Made by a program: the position numbers and the translations under genes. The notes beneath the pieces were generated by a model, which was given only the letters and a program-made list of their open reading frames with translations, was not told the origin of the DNA and ran no database searches. Shown piece after piece: positions 53,746-64,000 of a stretch of 64,000 nt of DNA (positions are counted from its first letter, which is position 1; the number at the start of each line of letters is the position of its first letter). The stretch is from contig JAUIRK010000896.1 of assembly GCA_030549495.1 (NCBI GenBank), positions 496,001 through 560,000 on the forward strand, given 5' to 3'. The DNA comes from Nectonema munidae (Eukaryota; Nematomorpha; Nectonematoida; Nectonematidae).

Positions 53746-54564
53746 TATATTCTCAACAAATTTCTATAAATGTATATCGAATATGACGACTTTTTTCCAT
53801 TGGCCGGAAAGAGAGAGTCTTCAGGATGATGAAGGAGGAAAACTTTTTGAAATGGAAAAAAGAGGATTATAAATAATTTCATGACGAACGCGAATTTTGA
53901 AAAAGTCTTGGCTAGCAAATATCCAAAGTGATATCTGTTCACATCACCAAATGGCTTCCAAAATTACCCTTACTAATGTATACACTTATCATGTATAAAA
54001 AATAAATTTTTGCAATTTATTCATGGCAAAATAATGTTAAAAATATGAAAACATAGGGCATCAGTGATTCTAAAAGACATAATACAGCTGTCATATTTTC
54101 TGAAGACTTTTAGCAAAATTGCAAAAAATTTAATTAGATTTCGCCCCTCCACCCCCTATAAGAAATTTCTGGATCCGCCACTGTCTGATACAGATATTGA
54201 TAAAAACTCTATATCAACATCAATAGAAGGTTCTGAATTGGGTAAATTTTCTACTAAATAAATCTCTGAAAAAGTTTTTTCGTAAATAGGTAGCATAAAA
54301 TGATTTATTAATGAAAATACAGCTATGAAGGAAGGATTAGTATAGAATGAAGATCAAAAGTTTACACTATATAAAGTATAGGAGAAATTAAGCACAGACG
54401 ACAAGCTTATAGCGAATTTGAAAACAAAACAATAGAGGTTCGAATGAGATATATGGTTCAGAGCTGTCTCTTTTAATACACGAAGGGACTGTTAAACCAA
54501 GGAACATTCATCAAAGGAGCATCAAAAGTACTAGGTTAGATATTCACCCTGTAATGTTTTTATC

Positions 54565-56320
54565 ACGTCATTTTACAAACAATTTTTATAAAAATTTTAT
54601 GTCTGAATTAATTATTGAAAAATTTCATGATGAATAAAAAGTTATGAATTTAAATTTTGTGAGCTTTTATGAAACATGATATCAGGAGGTTTTAAGTAGA
54701 AATTTGGTCTCATCCCTATTGATGACAAGAATCATTATTATATCAAGAGAAAATTATTTTATCGATTTGGCTTAAATATATAAATGTAAATGCAAAGCCG
54801 AATTAACCATATGTATAAGCATTTGAACCACATTCAGATGTAGTATTCATGACCTATATATATATATATAGATTGACAAAAAAAACCACCATAATGAAAT
54901 AGAGAAAGGTCGATTTGCAAAATCAGACGAAAATTATTCAAAAATCTTAAAAAAATATCTGACCGTAAACTAAGCCGAAGTAAACAGTAACCGCAATTTA
55001 AATTTATAGTGAACAAAATATTTTGAGAACCAAATTAAGCATTTTGAATCTACTTTGTATAGATAAGCATTTTTTTAAATATTGAGAAAAAATGTTTAGC
55101 ATTAAGTCACACGTGAAAGTTCATATTCTGATAGGTGAAATGTTTTGAGTGAATTAATCACCAAAAACATCTTTATTAAATTTTGCAAAACCTCAAGACA
55201 CGGGAGACAGCACCTCATAATTTTTTTCCGTTTCTCCCAAAACCTCATAAAAATGAAGACGTACGACAACCAGCCATAAGTTTATTCATTAAAATAAATT
55301 ACAGGGAGAGACAGCGGATTAAAAATCTTTGCGTTTTTTATTTATATTCAATTACACATTACTATAGTATGGCAAGATTCTCGTGTATTAATTTAATACT
55401 TATTTATAATAAAGCTTGTTCCCTCTTTCTCAATGATTTGAAACTTGAGTTTTCCATATTTACATCTTCCATGAACAAGAATACCGTCAGATTTTCAGCT
55501 GAAAGTCATTGACTAACAAATGACCAAATAAATGCTATTTTGACAGCTTCTGCTGCTACGAATTTAACTCCTGGAGTTAAGAAGGCAAAGATGGCAAGTT
55601 TTTCGAAAATCGGAGAAACCTTTCTAATGACTTTTAGATCATTTATTCTGGAATTATTGTTGGTTTCAAATTATGATTATGTATCTTTTGAACACAATGG
55701 TTTTTAATAGGCCCGCAATAGCTGTAACTATTCGAAATCCGACGACACCCCGGTCAAAGGCTTTCAGCAGTCATAATCATATCATCATATAGTCATCAGA
55801 TATAATCATCTCTTTATTACGGTTTCGTCATCATTATCAATGATTTGTCGTGTGTGTTGTTGATAATCATCACAAGAAAATGTATGATCATTATTTATCT
55901 CCAAGATTACATTACATGCCATCCCCGTTGTGAGAGATATAATTTATCGCATGCGTGTTCTTCATCTTCTTCATGCGAGAATAAATAATAAATCCTTCTT
56001 TGAATCAAAAGTTTTGATGATGATGATGATGATGAGTCTTATTATTAATCTTATGATGATGACCAGCGTAACAGTATAAGTTTTAGAATCATTCCATCAT
56101 CTATTTATTCACTTTCACTTTCATCTGTGACGTTAACCTATAAACAACTGTATCTTTACGAGATCTTCAATAAAAGTAAAACATATTTTCTATATCAAAT
56201 ATTGAGTTCCCTTTCCAAATGGTTCAGGGACAATTAGACCTCAAGACAATTCGGCCTGGTCAGAATTGGTAGGCAACATATTAAATATCAATATATTTAG
56301 GGGCGAAATTGTCTTGATGC
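54565..56320. other. AT-rich spacer with ATC/GAT-rich simple sequence
   Basis: 54850-54872 is a (TA)n run. 55770-56060 is rich in TCATCA and GATGAT words. At 54165-54185, just upstream, TTCTGGATCCGCCACTG looks like a hAT end. The 109-codon frame at 55183-55512 has no recognisable content. Confidence 0.4.
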
Positions 56321-56329
56321 CGAATTGAA

Positions 56330-56935
56330 CTACATAAGCCACACCCATGCATAAGCCGCACCCCTGATTTGCCAACAATTTTACAAAAAAAAATTCATCT
56401 TATTACAAACCATGTTGACTCACTCAACATTTCAATTAACTTATTCAACAATTAACGTGGAATTAAAAGGTGGATCTACCTACCATTTGTCAGTGGATCT
56501 TAGATTGTTGGAACGAGATCCCAAAATCCATGATCCAATCTGCGTTTTTAAAGTGTGGTATCAGCAACTCTTTAGATGGAACCCAGGATGATAACTTGTG
56601 AGATGAGCATGAGATCTGTACTGGACTCTGATGAGTTGTATTTTGACTCTACCCGAGCTGTGGATTTGACCCAAGAGGAATGGGACAATATGTTTGGTAA
56701 TAATACAAATGAAGATGGCTTTGAAAGTTATTATTAAACAAAATGCAAATATGTAAAATATATAATTGATTGAAATTTTATAGCAACATAAATAAAATTT
56801 TTGAAACATATTCACACGTCTTTATCATCGATTGTAACGATTCAAAACGTACCCCACGCATAAGCCGCACCTCTAATTTCCCATGAATTTCAGCGAAAAA
56901 AAGTGCTGCTTATGCGTGGGTGGGTGAATAATACG
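56330..56935 (+). mobile_element. Internally deleted pogo-like element
   Basis: Both ends carry CGCATAAGCxGCAC words: CATGCATAAGCCGCACCCC at 56349 and, inverted, GTGCTGCTTATGCGTGGG at about 56910. The right end also holds an inverted second copy (CCCACGCATAAGCCGCACC at 56853), so it can fold into a hairpin. Between the ends only the C-terminal part of a transposase remains (56490-56735). Confidence 0.7.
56490..56738 (+). pseudogene. pogo-like transposase C-terminus
   Basis: Reads IPKSMIQSAFLKCGISNSLD then GTQDD, and after a frameshift LDSDELYFDSTRAVDLTQEE then WDNMFGNNTNEDGFESYY and a stop. This is the C-terminal signature of pogo-type transposases (IxxSFKxCGISNALDGSEDD). The catalytic domain is gone. 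Confidence 0.75.
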
Positions 56936-56939
56936 CTGC

Positions 56940-57955
56940 TTACTTCAGAGCAAACTACACAGCTTTTTTTTAATCATTCTGTCTTATGCTAGAATCAACA
57001 AAAATTGAGCAAGCTGCCCTACTTTCGGTTATTTAAAGTATAATAAGTTGAACGCCATCTAACCTTGTAAAAACAGGAAGTAGGTCATTTCGGCCTCAAG
57101 ACCAACCTCTAAATATACTTATATTGTGCCGAGACCCAGTTCTTTTTGAACGGTAAAAAGAGGCATTTAGCACTGAATACAGCGTTTCAAAGTTATTCCT
57201 CTCATCAGTTGGGTGAAAAGCCTACGGCTAAAAGTGAAGCTACCTAAATATATAACAAAATGACATGTAATTTTAATTTCAGTAACATGCTACACAATTA
57301 ATCGCATTTTGACCTGAATTAATTAATTTTTTGAAAATTATATTTTTCTAAAAATAATCTTAAAGATGGAAACGTAGGTGAACGTCTCAAAAAATACAAA
57401 GTTTGTTCAAAATTGGACTAATCAAAAATGATAACTATGTTACAAAAAACGCATCTTATTCAGTGGACCTGATTTACACAAGAAAGTGACAAAAATAGAT
57501 TGAAACATTTTTTTGTTACATAGTGAATAGATAATAGATATAATCTTGGTTATAATTAACTCTGTTAATCATAAAGAGAAACCCTAAAACAAAAAAGAAA
57601 AATTAAATTTAAAATATCACGTAGACGCTTAGCGTTAGCACATGTTAAACAAGAAATGAGATTTTAATAAAAAAATTTCTCAGGCACTAGTTTTGTTCAT
57701 GGCTTCGTTTTTATGACCATCTGGTCTACAGGCATATTTATAACCTATAATCAGATTCTTACCATTTGCTGACTTTTGATCGCAATCATGCTGATTAAAT
57801 TTTGCGAAAAATTTTCATCTTCACCCAAAATTTCTTCATAACTATTCAGTTCTGTATCTGGTGTGACTGAAATTGACTTTAGTTGAGCAAAGGGTTGAAA
57901 TTTAAAAATATTTTGTTAATTTTTTTGTAAAAGAGCAAAGGATGAGCTCATTTTT
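56940..57955. other. AT-rich spacer
   Basis: No gene recognised. AGGTCATTTCGGCCTCAAGA at 57082 belongs to the GGACAATT/GGCC word family discussed in the findings. Confidence 0.4.
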
Positions 57956-57956
57956 C

Positions 57957-58608
57957 TCAAAACCGGACAATCGCCCCCTAGAATAATTGCCTCCGATTAT
58001 ATCTAATGATTTTAAAAAATTTGATTAATTTTAGAGTTAGTTAGTGTTTGTGATGTGATTGATTTTAGAGTTAGTATTTCTAATTAATTATGATTAAATT
58101 GTGTAGCTAAAAATGTGAAATTATAGTTTAATAATTTTTCCTTATTTTTTAATGTTTTTCATATTATTTATTAATATTTGACATTTTTTTCAATAATTTT
58201 TATATTTTTTCATTTTTTGTTAAATAATCACATTTTTAAATAAATATATCTCGGGCCGTTGTTTGGTGGGCAATTATTATCATAGAACCTTAAAATTAGT
58301 CAGAAAAAATACAAGATCACTTATTTTTTATAGTTGCATTCCATTAAAAATAAATAAATCATAAAATTTTGTCCATGTTTTAATTTTTAATTAATAAAAA
58401 AAGATCTCAGAATTGTTTACTATGTATATTATATAAATTTTTGTTTTACTGATTTTATTTTAATCAAATTCGTGCAATGAATGTTAATTTAAAAACTGAA
58501 ATAGCATAAAAATTTATAACAAGAGTCGCCATTTTAATTTGAACAAATTTTTGGCGAGTGCAAAAATAAAGGTTAGAAGCACTGCCAACAATGAAATATT
58601 TAACTTCT

Positions 58609-58610
<2 letters not shown>
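57957..58610 (+). repeat. Dispersed repeat R1, copy B
   Basis: Reverse-complement partner of 15930-16627. Begins ACCGGACAATCGCCCCCTAG and ends GGTTAGAAGCACTG, then AAATATTTAACTTCTTTC. The homology runs right up to the CAT microsatellite that follows. Confidence 0.8.
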
Positions 58611-58660
<50 letters not shown>

Positions 58661-58685
58661 ACATCATCATCATCATCATCATCAA

Positions 58686-58763
<78 letters not shown>

Positions 58764-58776
58764 TCATTCATTCATT
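58611..58776 (+). repeat. (CAT)n microsatellite
   Basis: About 150 bases of CAT repeats with two CAA interruptions, followed by a short (CATT)n. It immediately abuts repeat R1 copy B. Open frames across it (poly-His, poly-Ile, poly-Met) are artefacts. Confidence 0.98.
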
Positions 58777-58949
58777 CGCTCTCAAAAGGAGCTTTAAAAG
58801 AAGTTTAACGGGCAATAATGAATGTAACTTTCTTCGTAGCTTTGATAGAATGTAAGTTTTACCGCGAGGGTGTCCGAATGATAAATATTTTGGTGTAAGG
58901 GCTCTGGGAATTTAAATGCAAATTTTTAATTCGTCTAATTTTAGGCAAA

Positions 58950-59054
58950 ATGGCTTCTTCTTTAGCAAATACTTCAAACGGTTCTTTCTGTGAAGGAAAT
59001 TCCCTCATTGACTACAATGGCGTTGATTTGCCAGACATATACATCGAGATTGAG
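58950..59054 (+). CDS. First coding exon of an unrecognised gene
   Basis: ATG lies five bases after a TCTAATTTTAG acceptor (exon from 58945), so a 5' non-coding exon is likely upstream. Thirty-five codons, MASSLANTSNGSFCEGNSLI and on to DLPDIYIEIE, ending at GAG|GTAATG in phase 0. Base composition and codon use stand out from the AT-rich surroundings. It joins in frame to the exon at 61999. No family recognised. Confidence 0.7.
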
Positions 59055-59059
59055 GTAAT

Positions 59060-60280
59060 GCTTCAAAGAATACTTTTTCTAAGCCAAACTTTAGTTAACT
59101 TTTTTGACTTTGTTATTTTCGCTATTTTGTCCTGGTTTCTTCTATAAACTATTAAAAAGAGATCAAGACATTTCGTACCCAGTTTGAACCTTTTGTAAGA
59201 AAGATTCCTATAAATTTTTTGGTACGAGACTTGCAATTGGGTAATGAAATATCTTGGATAACAAACTTCCAGCACCCATTCAACGATATTTAAATTTCTC
59301 TCATCTCATTTAAATATTTCATTTTAGTCATTCTATTTATTTTACAGTTTTATCACATCTGAACATTGGAATAAAATCGCTTACATATTACTTTTTCTCT
59401 TTTAAAATTTCTTGGCAGTTTAAGAAAAATTTATTAATTAACAGTTTAAAAATGCAAGAAAATTTAAATTTTGGAATCGATACATCCCTACTCTTTATAC
59501 GTAACTAAATTTGGCTTGCGTATTCTAGTAAAAGAATTATCAAGTTCAATTAAAAGTTTTTCATTTTCAGCTTCTTTTACTAATGACTGTGTCCTTTCAT
59601 ATAATTTTTTATATAATTAGATTAACTTTTTTTAAAGGAGGGTTAAAACTAAAAAACGTATATTCAATTTTTCGGACATTTCTCGATCCAGTTTGATGAC
59701 GTAATTGTAGTTCATTTTCATTTCCAATTTGGGAGCTGTGTGATAAAATTTGAATTTAAATCAAAAACGCTAGAATTCTTTTTAAAGTAGTCTGCTAGTT
59801 AGTATCGTATATTTCATTCCTGTTATATAGGCACAAAAGATTTTGTCATCGAGGGATTGCGTCGATAAGAGAATTAATCCATAAATCAAAGATTTAATTG
59901 ATAAACGAAGCTAAAAGATTTTGTCAAATAAAGTTTCGTTAACATTCATCAAATCAATAACTTCCAATCTTTATGTACTTATTTAAAAAACAAAAAAATA
60001 TTTAAAAAACTTGGGTGAATTCTCTACTGTTAGTGTGGTTTATAAGTTCAAATTCAAAGATTTAGAAAACATTTACCAGAATAGCATCTTTTAAAGTAAA
60101 TGACTTTAAAATTGCATATTAAAAATATTTATTATCCGCTAAAATAAAAGTGATCATATTGCCTGTCATTAATTGAAAGAATATAAGACATTTTAAAAAA
60201 GATAGCATCTTTAAAAAATTTAAATAAAATTTTTCAGAAGGCCGGAACTGAAAGGCTGCCATGTCATGCATTTCAAAATA
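59060..60280. other. Intron of the unrecognised gene
   Basis: AT-rich. No exon or repeat recognised up to the fold-back structure. Confidence 0.4.
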
Positions 60281-60281
60281 T

Positions 60282-60524
60282 AAACGAGGAATATAGGAGA
60301 ATAGTATGACAAATCTTAATTTAAAAGGAAACTTCGATTCTATGAGTCTTTTTCAATTTAAGTCAAGCAGAAAGCGGAGGCTACAGCTTTTGTCTTCACC
60401 TTCCATATTCACCACGTTCTTTTTTTTCAAGCTTTCTGCTTGACTTAAGTTGAAAAAGACTCAGAGTCGAAGTTTCCTATTAATAAAGATTTGTCATACT
60501 ATTCTACTACTATATTCCTCGTTT
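60282..60524. repeat. Fold-back structure with ~94-bp arms
   Basis: Left arm 60282-60375 and right arm 60431-60524 are near-perfect inverted copies, from AAACGAGGAATATAG inward to AAGTCAAGCAGAAAGC. They are separated by 55 unrelated bases. Arms differ by a few substitutions and small gaps. No recognisable terminal motif or clear target duplication. It would form a strong hairpin in RNA or single-stranded DNA. Confidence 0.92.
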
Positions 60525-60529
60525 GCATA

Positions 60530-61990
60530 ATTTTTCATACATAAATATTGAAATAAAAATTTTGGGGCTGTCAAGATAGTTTGCTTTTCAACCAAATCTT
60601 GCTTTATCACCTTCTGCCCGAAGCTCAATAATAAAAGCGACTAACCATTGTGTTTTAAAGTCATAAATATTTTACAAGCATTCAAAATTTGTAGACCAAC
60701 TCGAATATTCCGTTTTATCAAAGTAAATTTTGTAACGATTACACGCACGCGTATCTTCTTAATATTTTGAAAATATATTTTGGTAGAAATTAAAGAAAAA
60801 AAATATTTTGATGCAACCAATTTATTCCTTTACAACAATGCTGACTCACTCTTCTAACTTTTGACTTATCATCGCCCATTGACAAATTGACCAAAAAAAT
60901 GTTCGAATAAAAAATGACAAATAAAAATGGTATATAAAAATCCAAAAAAATGAATATAGAAGCAAAAGAATAGAAAAATAAAATTATATGAAATCATGAA
61001 AATCCGGTCTGCGTAACAATATACATCTTAATTCCAGCATAGGAAGAACCTGATTTCAAAATCTTTTCTTTTGCATTCTTTAACAATGAAATGGAACTAG
61101 TATAAACAAATTTTGTTGTCGTCACAGATGTCCAACCCGTGTGCCACAGTGGCAAACTTTCATGCGGCTCACCTATATTTCAAGCTTCACGTTTTCAAGC
61201 TCATGTAATGATATTACTGACTTGCTTATTGAAAAATGTTTTTTTTACTTTTGAACTATTTACTCAACAGTTTTCTATTTGCTGGAAGCATTTCACCGTC
61301 TGTTGTATAAATTTATTGTCTTAAAATGTGTTTTTTAAAAGCTAATTTTTTCTACATTTATTGTCCTGCATTACTTTGAAAATTTGTTATCATAAAATTT
61401 AAACTTTATTGATTTGATTTTTTATTTTTGGTTATAATCAGTTGATATTAAATTAGATAGTTTGTAATATTGATATTTGTTTTTTTGTGGGCGTTGCTTT
61501 TTACAATGATATATAGGAGAATACCCCTTCGTAAATTTTAGTCACTAATTAAATATTACACCTTATACTTGTGATTTGATATTCGTGGTTCGAAGACAAC
61601 ATTATAAGATTTAGCCTATAAATTTGTATTCCTTATAAATAATTCGCTCCTAAAAGAACTAGATTAAGTGATTCACATCTTACTTTCATTCTCAAATCTC
61701 AGAATACAAAAGAGTAACAAAAATAAGTATTAAAATTAAAAAATAGGGAATTCAGAAATTACTAGAATTGCGATCATCTTTTTCATTCACAAGAAACAAA
61801 CCAGTTCATACAAGTGTGTCCGTATATATTTATACATGTGAACTTTATGTTCTTATGCGTGGTAGTTCGAGTGTTTCAATTATACATTAAAGATAGACAT
61901 TTTAAATTAATAGAGGTAAAGTAATCATGGTTGGAATTAAGGTGTCTTCCACAAGAGATCATTATGTAAAAAAACTTCTATACATGAATA
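60530..61990. other. Intron of the unrecognised gene, remainder
   Basis: AT-rich intron. At 61128 CAGATGTCCAACCCGTGTGC with GGCTCACC is reminiscent of a hAT end. Nothing else recognised. Confidence 0.4.
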
Positions 61991-61998
61991 TATTTCAG

Positions 61999-62146
61999 GC
62001 TCCCTCTATCAAAGAAGACTTGAAAAGAGTGTTTCCAAAAGAAAAGATGGATGAGTGTGAAATGATCCTCTTAGAAGATCTTTGCGATTACATAAACACA
62101 GAAAATCCAGATTGGATTATAAATGACTCTCATATTCACTTTCTGG
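61999..62146 (+). CDS. Second coding exon of the unrecognised gene
   Basis: Acceptor TATATTTCAG, donor GG|GTATGT (an alternative GTAAGA lies four bases on). Phase 0 in. Reads APSIKEDLKRVFPKEKMDEC, EMILLEDLCDYINTENPDWI and INDSHIHFL. The acidic, helix-rich stretch with FP followed by a spaced Leu pattern faintly recalls a CUE-like fold, but this is not a call. Downstream exons were not identified before the window ends. Confidence 0.65.
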
Positions 62147-62194
62147 GTATGTAAGATAATCCTTCTCATTCAAATACATTTATTTATTCCTTAG

Positions 62195-63005
62195 ATGTTT
62201 CCAGTCTTCGGAGCCTAACAAATTAGATGCACGTATGGGAAGTTGATTCGATGTGTCAAAATGATTAATATGTGTCAAAAATTATTACCTAAGTTTTTCA
62301 AAAAATAACTCTCAGGCTTTGTTTTCGAAAAAAATTGGAATAAAATTTTTTGGTGTTAGATAGATGTGTGGGAGAAGAATTTGCAAAAAGAGCAATATGA
62401 CCAAAAAAAAATTTTTTTAAAAACTTATTTTCTAAAAAATAAACCGATGCAAATTCATTATTTTGGAAAGGGCTTTAAATTTGCAAACATACTTTAAACA
62501 ACTTTTTTGCGATGTAAACCTTTTATTTTCATGGTACAGCATGGCTTGTGACTCAAACCCCCAAAATGGTCATGCCTTCAACCAACTCACTATTATTTTG
62601 TAAAGAACAAAAAAGTTATATTTAATTTTTAATGTTCTTTTATTACGTAAATGTTTCTAGTTCTGCGGATCTAAGAAAATATATATAGATATGGGAAGTT
62701 AATTGGATGTGTCAAAGTGATTAGCACGTGTCAAAAAGTATTAGTTTATCAAAAATAAACCAATGGGCTTTATTTTCGCAAAAAACTGCAGTAACATTAT
62801 TTTAATGTTAAATCCACTTGTGGAAACACAATTCGCAAAGAGATAATTTGCCACAAAAACATTTTAACGAAAAACATAAAAAAAACAAATATCTTTTGAG
62901 AAAGTTATTTTCTGAAAATAAGGCTTTTCGAATTCATTATTTTAAAATGGAGAAGAACACATTTCTGCAAAAATTTGGCGTACTTTAAATGACTTTTTTG
63001 TGATA
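62195..63005 (+). repeat. Diverged tandem duplication (~460-bp unit)
   Basis: Two units, 62195-62530 and 62655-63005, share in order ATGGGAAGTTGATTCGATGT then GTCAAA, TGATTANxxxGTGTCAAAAA, GGCTTTxTTTTCG, AATTTGCAAAxAGA, TTATTTTCT, AATTCATTATTTT, TACTTTAAA and ACTTTTTTG. Roughly 70-75% alike by eye. Non-coding. Confidence 0.75.
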
Positions 63006-63009
63006 ATAA

Positions 63010-63380
63010 GCTCTTCTCAACTCACTATGCTAACATAAATCAAAGTTCCTTCTCCGATTTCGGAATTCTCTTACTTCAGACTTCACAACCGTGCCTCAAA
63101 CCAAAACCATTTGGCATAGTGTACAAGCAACGTATAAATGCAAAAATTAGACTGAATAGAAGAGTCATCATGGTAGGTTGGCTTTTTGCCCAACTTTTTA
63201 AAATAACTTTGTCCGATATGATTAATCTTTAGAGTACATTTACCTTCGAGTATTCCTTCATTTTGCCAATAATATTCTATGAATTTAACTTTTTCTTCAA
63301 CTTTGTACAATGGTAGAGAGCAGTAGATAGAAATTTAACAAACAGACAACCCTGTTATAAATGTAATATGATTCTATGCT
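63010..63380. other. AT-rich DNA downstream of the duplication
   Basis: Minus-strand open frames of 75 and 69 codons show no recognisable content. Confidence 0.35.
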
Positions 63381-63383
63381 TAT

Positions 63384-63513
63384 CCCTTTCGTGACCAGAA
63401 AAATCAGACGATATTTATTAAAAAGCAGAAGATTCCTATACAAAACTATTTGAAAAAGCAGACGAAGGTAAAATTGTTTATGTATCATATATGACACACT
63501 GGTCACGAAAGGG
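63384..63513 (-). mobile_element. piggyBac-type MITE D
   Basis: Ends CCCTTTCGTGACCAGA and, inverted, CCCTTTCGTGACCAGT match at 15 of 16. Flanked by TTAT on both sides. Directly inside the right end lies the near palindrome GTATCATATATGACAC (63482-63497). 130 bp, non-coding. Lies within or downstream of the unrecognised gene. Confidence 0.85.
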
Positions 63514-63729
63514 TTATAAAAAATGTTTTTAATAAAACTTGTAAAATCTTAATCTATTTATATTCTTCTCAACTTTATATTTTCTTTATAAATCTTATTT
63601 CAAATTTTAAGCCTCAAAAAATTAAAAATAACGCACATTTTTCTTGCACTTAATCAAAAGTACCAAAAATGTATACATTGTAAAATTTAAGTCAAGAAAA
63701 GTACATCATTAAATTATTTATATGTGTTT

Positions 63730-64000
63730 TTAAGGCCACGTTTGGCCGATAGACATTTGGCCTATTAGACATAAGACGGTAGAATTTAGCTGAAGGAGAT
63801 TTGGTCGAACAAAAATTGTATCAAGCTGGCATTTGGTGGAATGGACCATTTGCCATGTAACTTCTAGTAGATAAAATTATTCATCACATAATTTGTGTAT
63901 AGAAGTTATGAATAAACAAAAATTACGCTGTAGATTTGTAATATATCATAATACATTTGGCAAGATAGCTTCGAGTGATAAGTTGTTCATCACATAATTG
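63730..64000. repeat. GGCC/ATTTGG-rich repeat fragment at window end
   Basis: Contains ACGTTTGGCCGATAGACATT, TTGGCCTATTAGACATAAGA and CATTTGGTGGAATGGACCAT, a chain of related words. ATAAxTTxTTCATCACATAATT occurs twice (about 63875 and 63977), so a local direct repeat continues past the end. Confidence 0.45.

Larger units (their letters stand above)
50040..54560 (+). repeat. Composite repeat R3, copy 2, split by a Tigger element
   Basis: 50040-51230 repeats the ~130-bp unit of 42020-42870: CTAAATCAACAATGCTGATT, TCATTTCTG, GTGTCTGAAAGTTTCAACCA, TTTGCGGTTTACGTCTAAAA. Tail matches include AGTATGAGAGAAGTAAGTA at 51260 against AGTATGAGAGAAGGAAGCA at 42929, and CTTGGCTAGCAAATATCCA at 53908 against ATTGGTTGACAAATATTCA at 43230. 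54300-54480 resembles 43395-43545. A 2.3-kb Tigger (51425-53745) sits inside. Confidence 0.6.

Noticed and set aside
58464-58808. Open frames of poly-His, poly-Met and poly-Ile
   Set aside because: They are translations of the CAT microsatellite in different frames.

Overview
The window reads as a piece of an AT-rich, intron-rich metazoan genome. The spliced gene, the mix of DNA transposons (DD41D mariner, Tc1, piggyBac, Merlin, hAT, pogo/Tigger) and the tRNA-derived SINEs suit an invertebrate, most likely an arthropod. A crustacean such as a copepod is plausible but not proven from sequence alone. There are no bacterial operons, no CRISPR array and no rRNA. No LTR or viral element was recognised.

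Host genes. About one third of the window (4635-25623, minus strand) is one gene, VPS16, a core subunit of the HOPS and CORVET endolysosomal tethering complexes. Ten coding exons could be joined by matching splice sites and reading phase to give 878 codons and a stop, lacking only the first few residues. A second gene starts on the plus strand near 58945; two coding exons (58950-59054 and 61999-62146) are visible and the product was not recognised. The gene continues past the window or lies in exons not found.

Layout. 1-4600: intergenic, with a diverged SINE, hAT and pogo ends and a Tc1 remnant. 4635-25623: VPS16, whose introns carry a nearly full-length DD41D mariner (17263-18589), a tRNA-headed SINE (22445-22592), several short TTAA-flanked MITEs and other repeats. 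25.6-29 kb: AT-rich spacer with a hAT MITE that has perfect 8-bp target duplications. 29158-31701 and 31880-34329: two different piggyBac elements in opposite orientation, 180 bp apart. 35.1-36.0 kb: a Merlin transposase copy. 37.8-40.9 kb: a 5'-truncated non-LTR retrotransposon (LINE) with a hAT MITE inserted in its reverse transcriptase. 41.0-43.6 and 50.0-54.6 kb: two diverged copies of an unrecognised composite repeat, one split by a Tigger element (51425-53745). 44.3-46.1 kb: remnants of two hAT transposases. 56.3-56.9 kb: a deleted pogo-like element. 58.6-58.8 kb: a long CAT microsatellite. 60.3-60.5 kb: a fold-back structure. 62.2-63.0 kb: a tandem duplication.

The most interesting pattern is shared by both piggyBac elements and several MITEs. 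A 16-bp terminal block next to TTAA is followed directly by a 16-bp palindrome. The palindrome's sequence differs in each family but its position does not. In the two autonomous elements, further copies of the same palindrome sit at matching internal distances.
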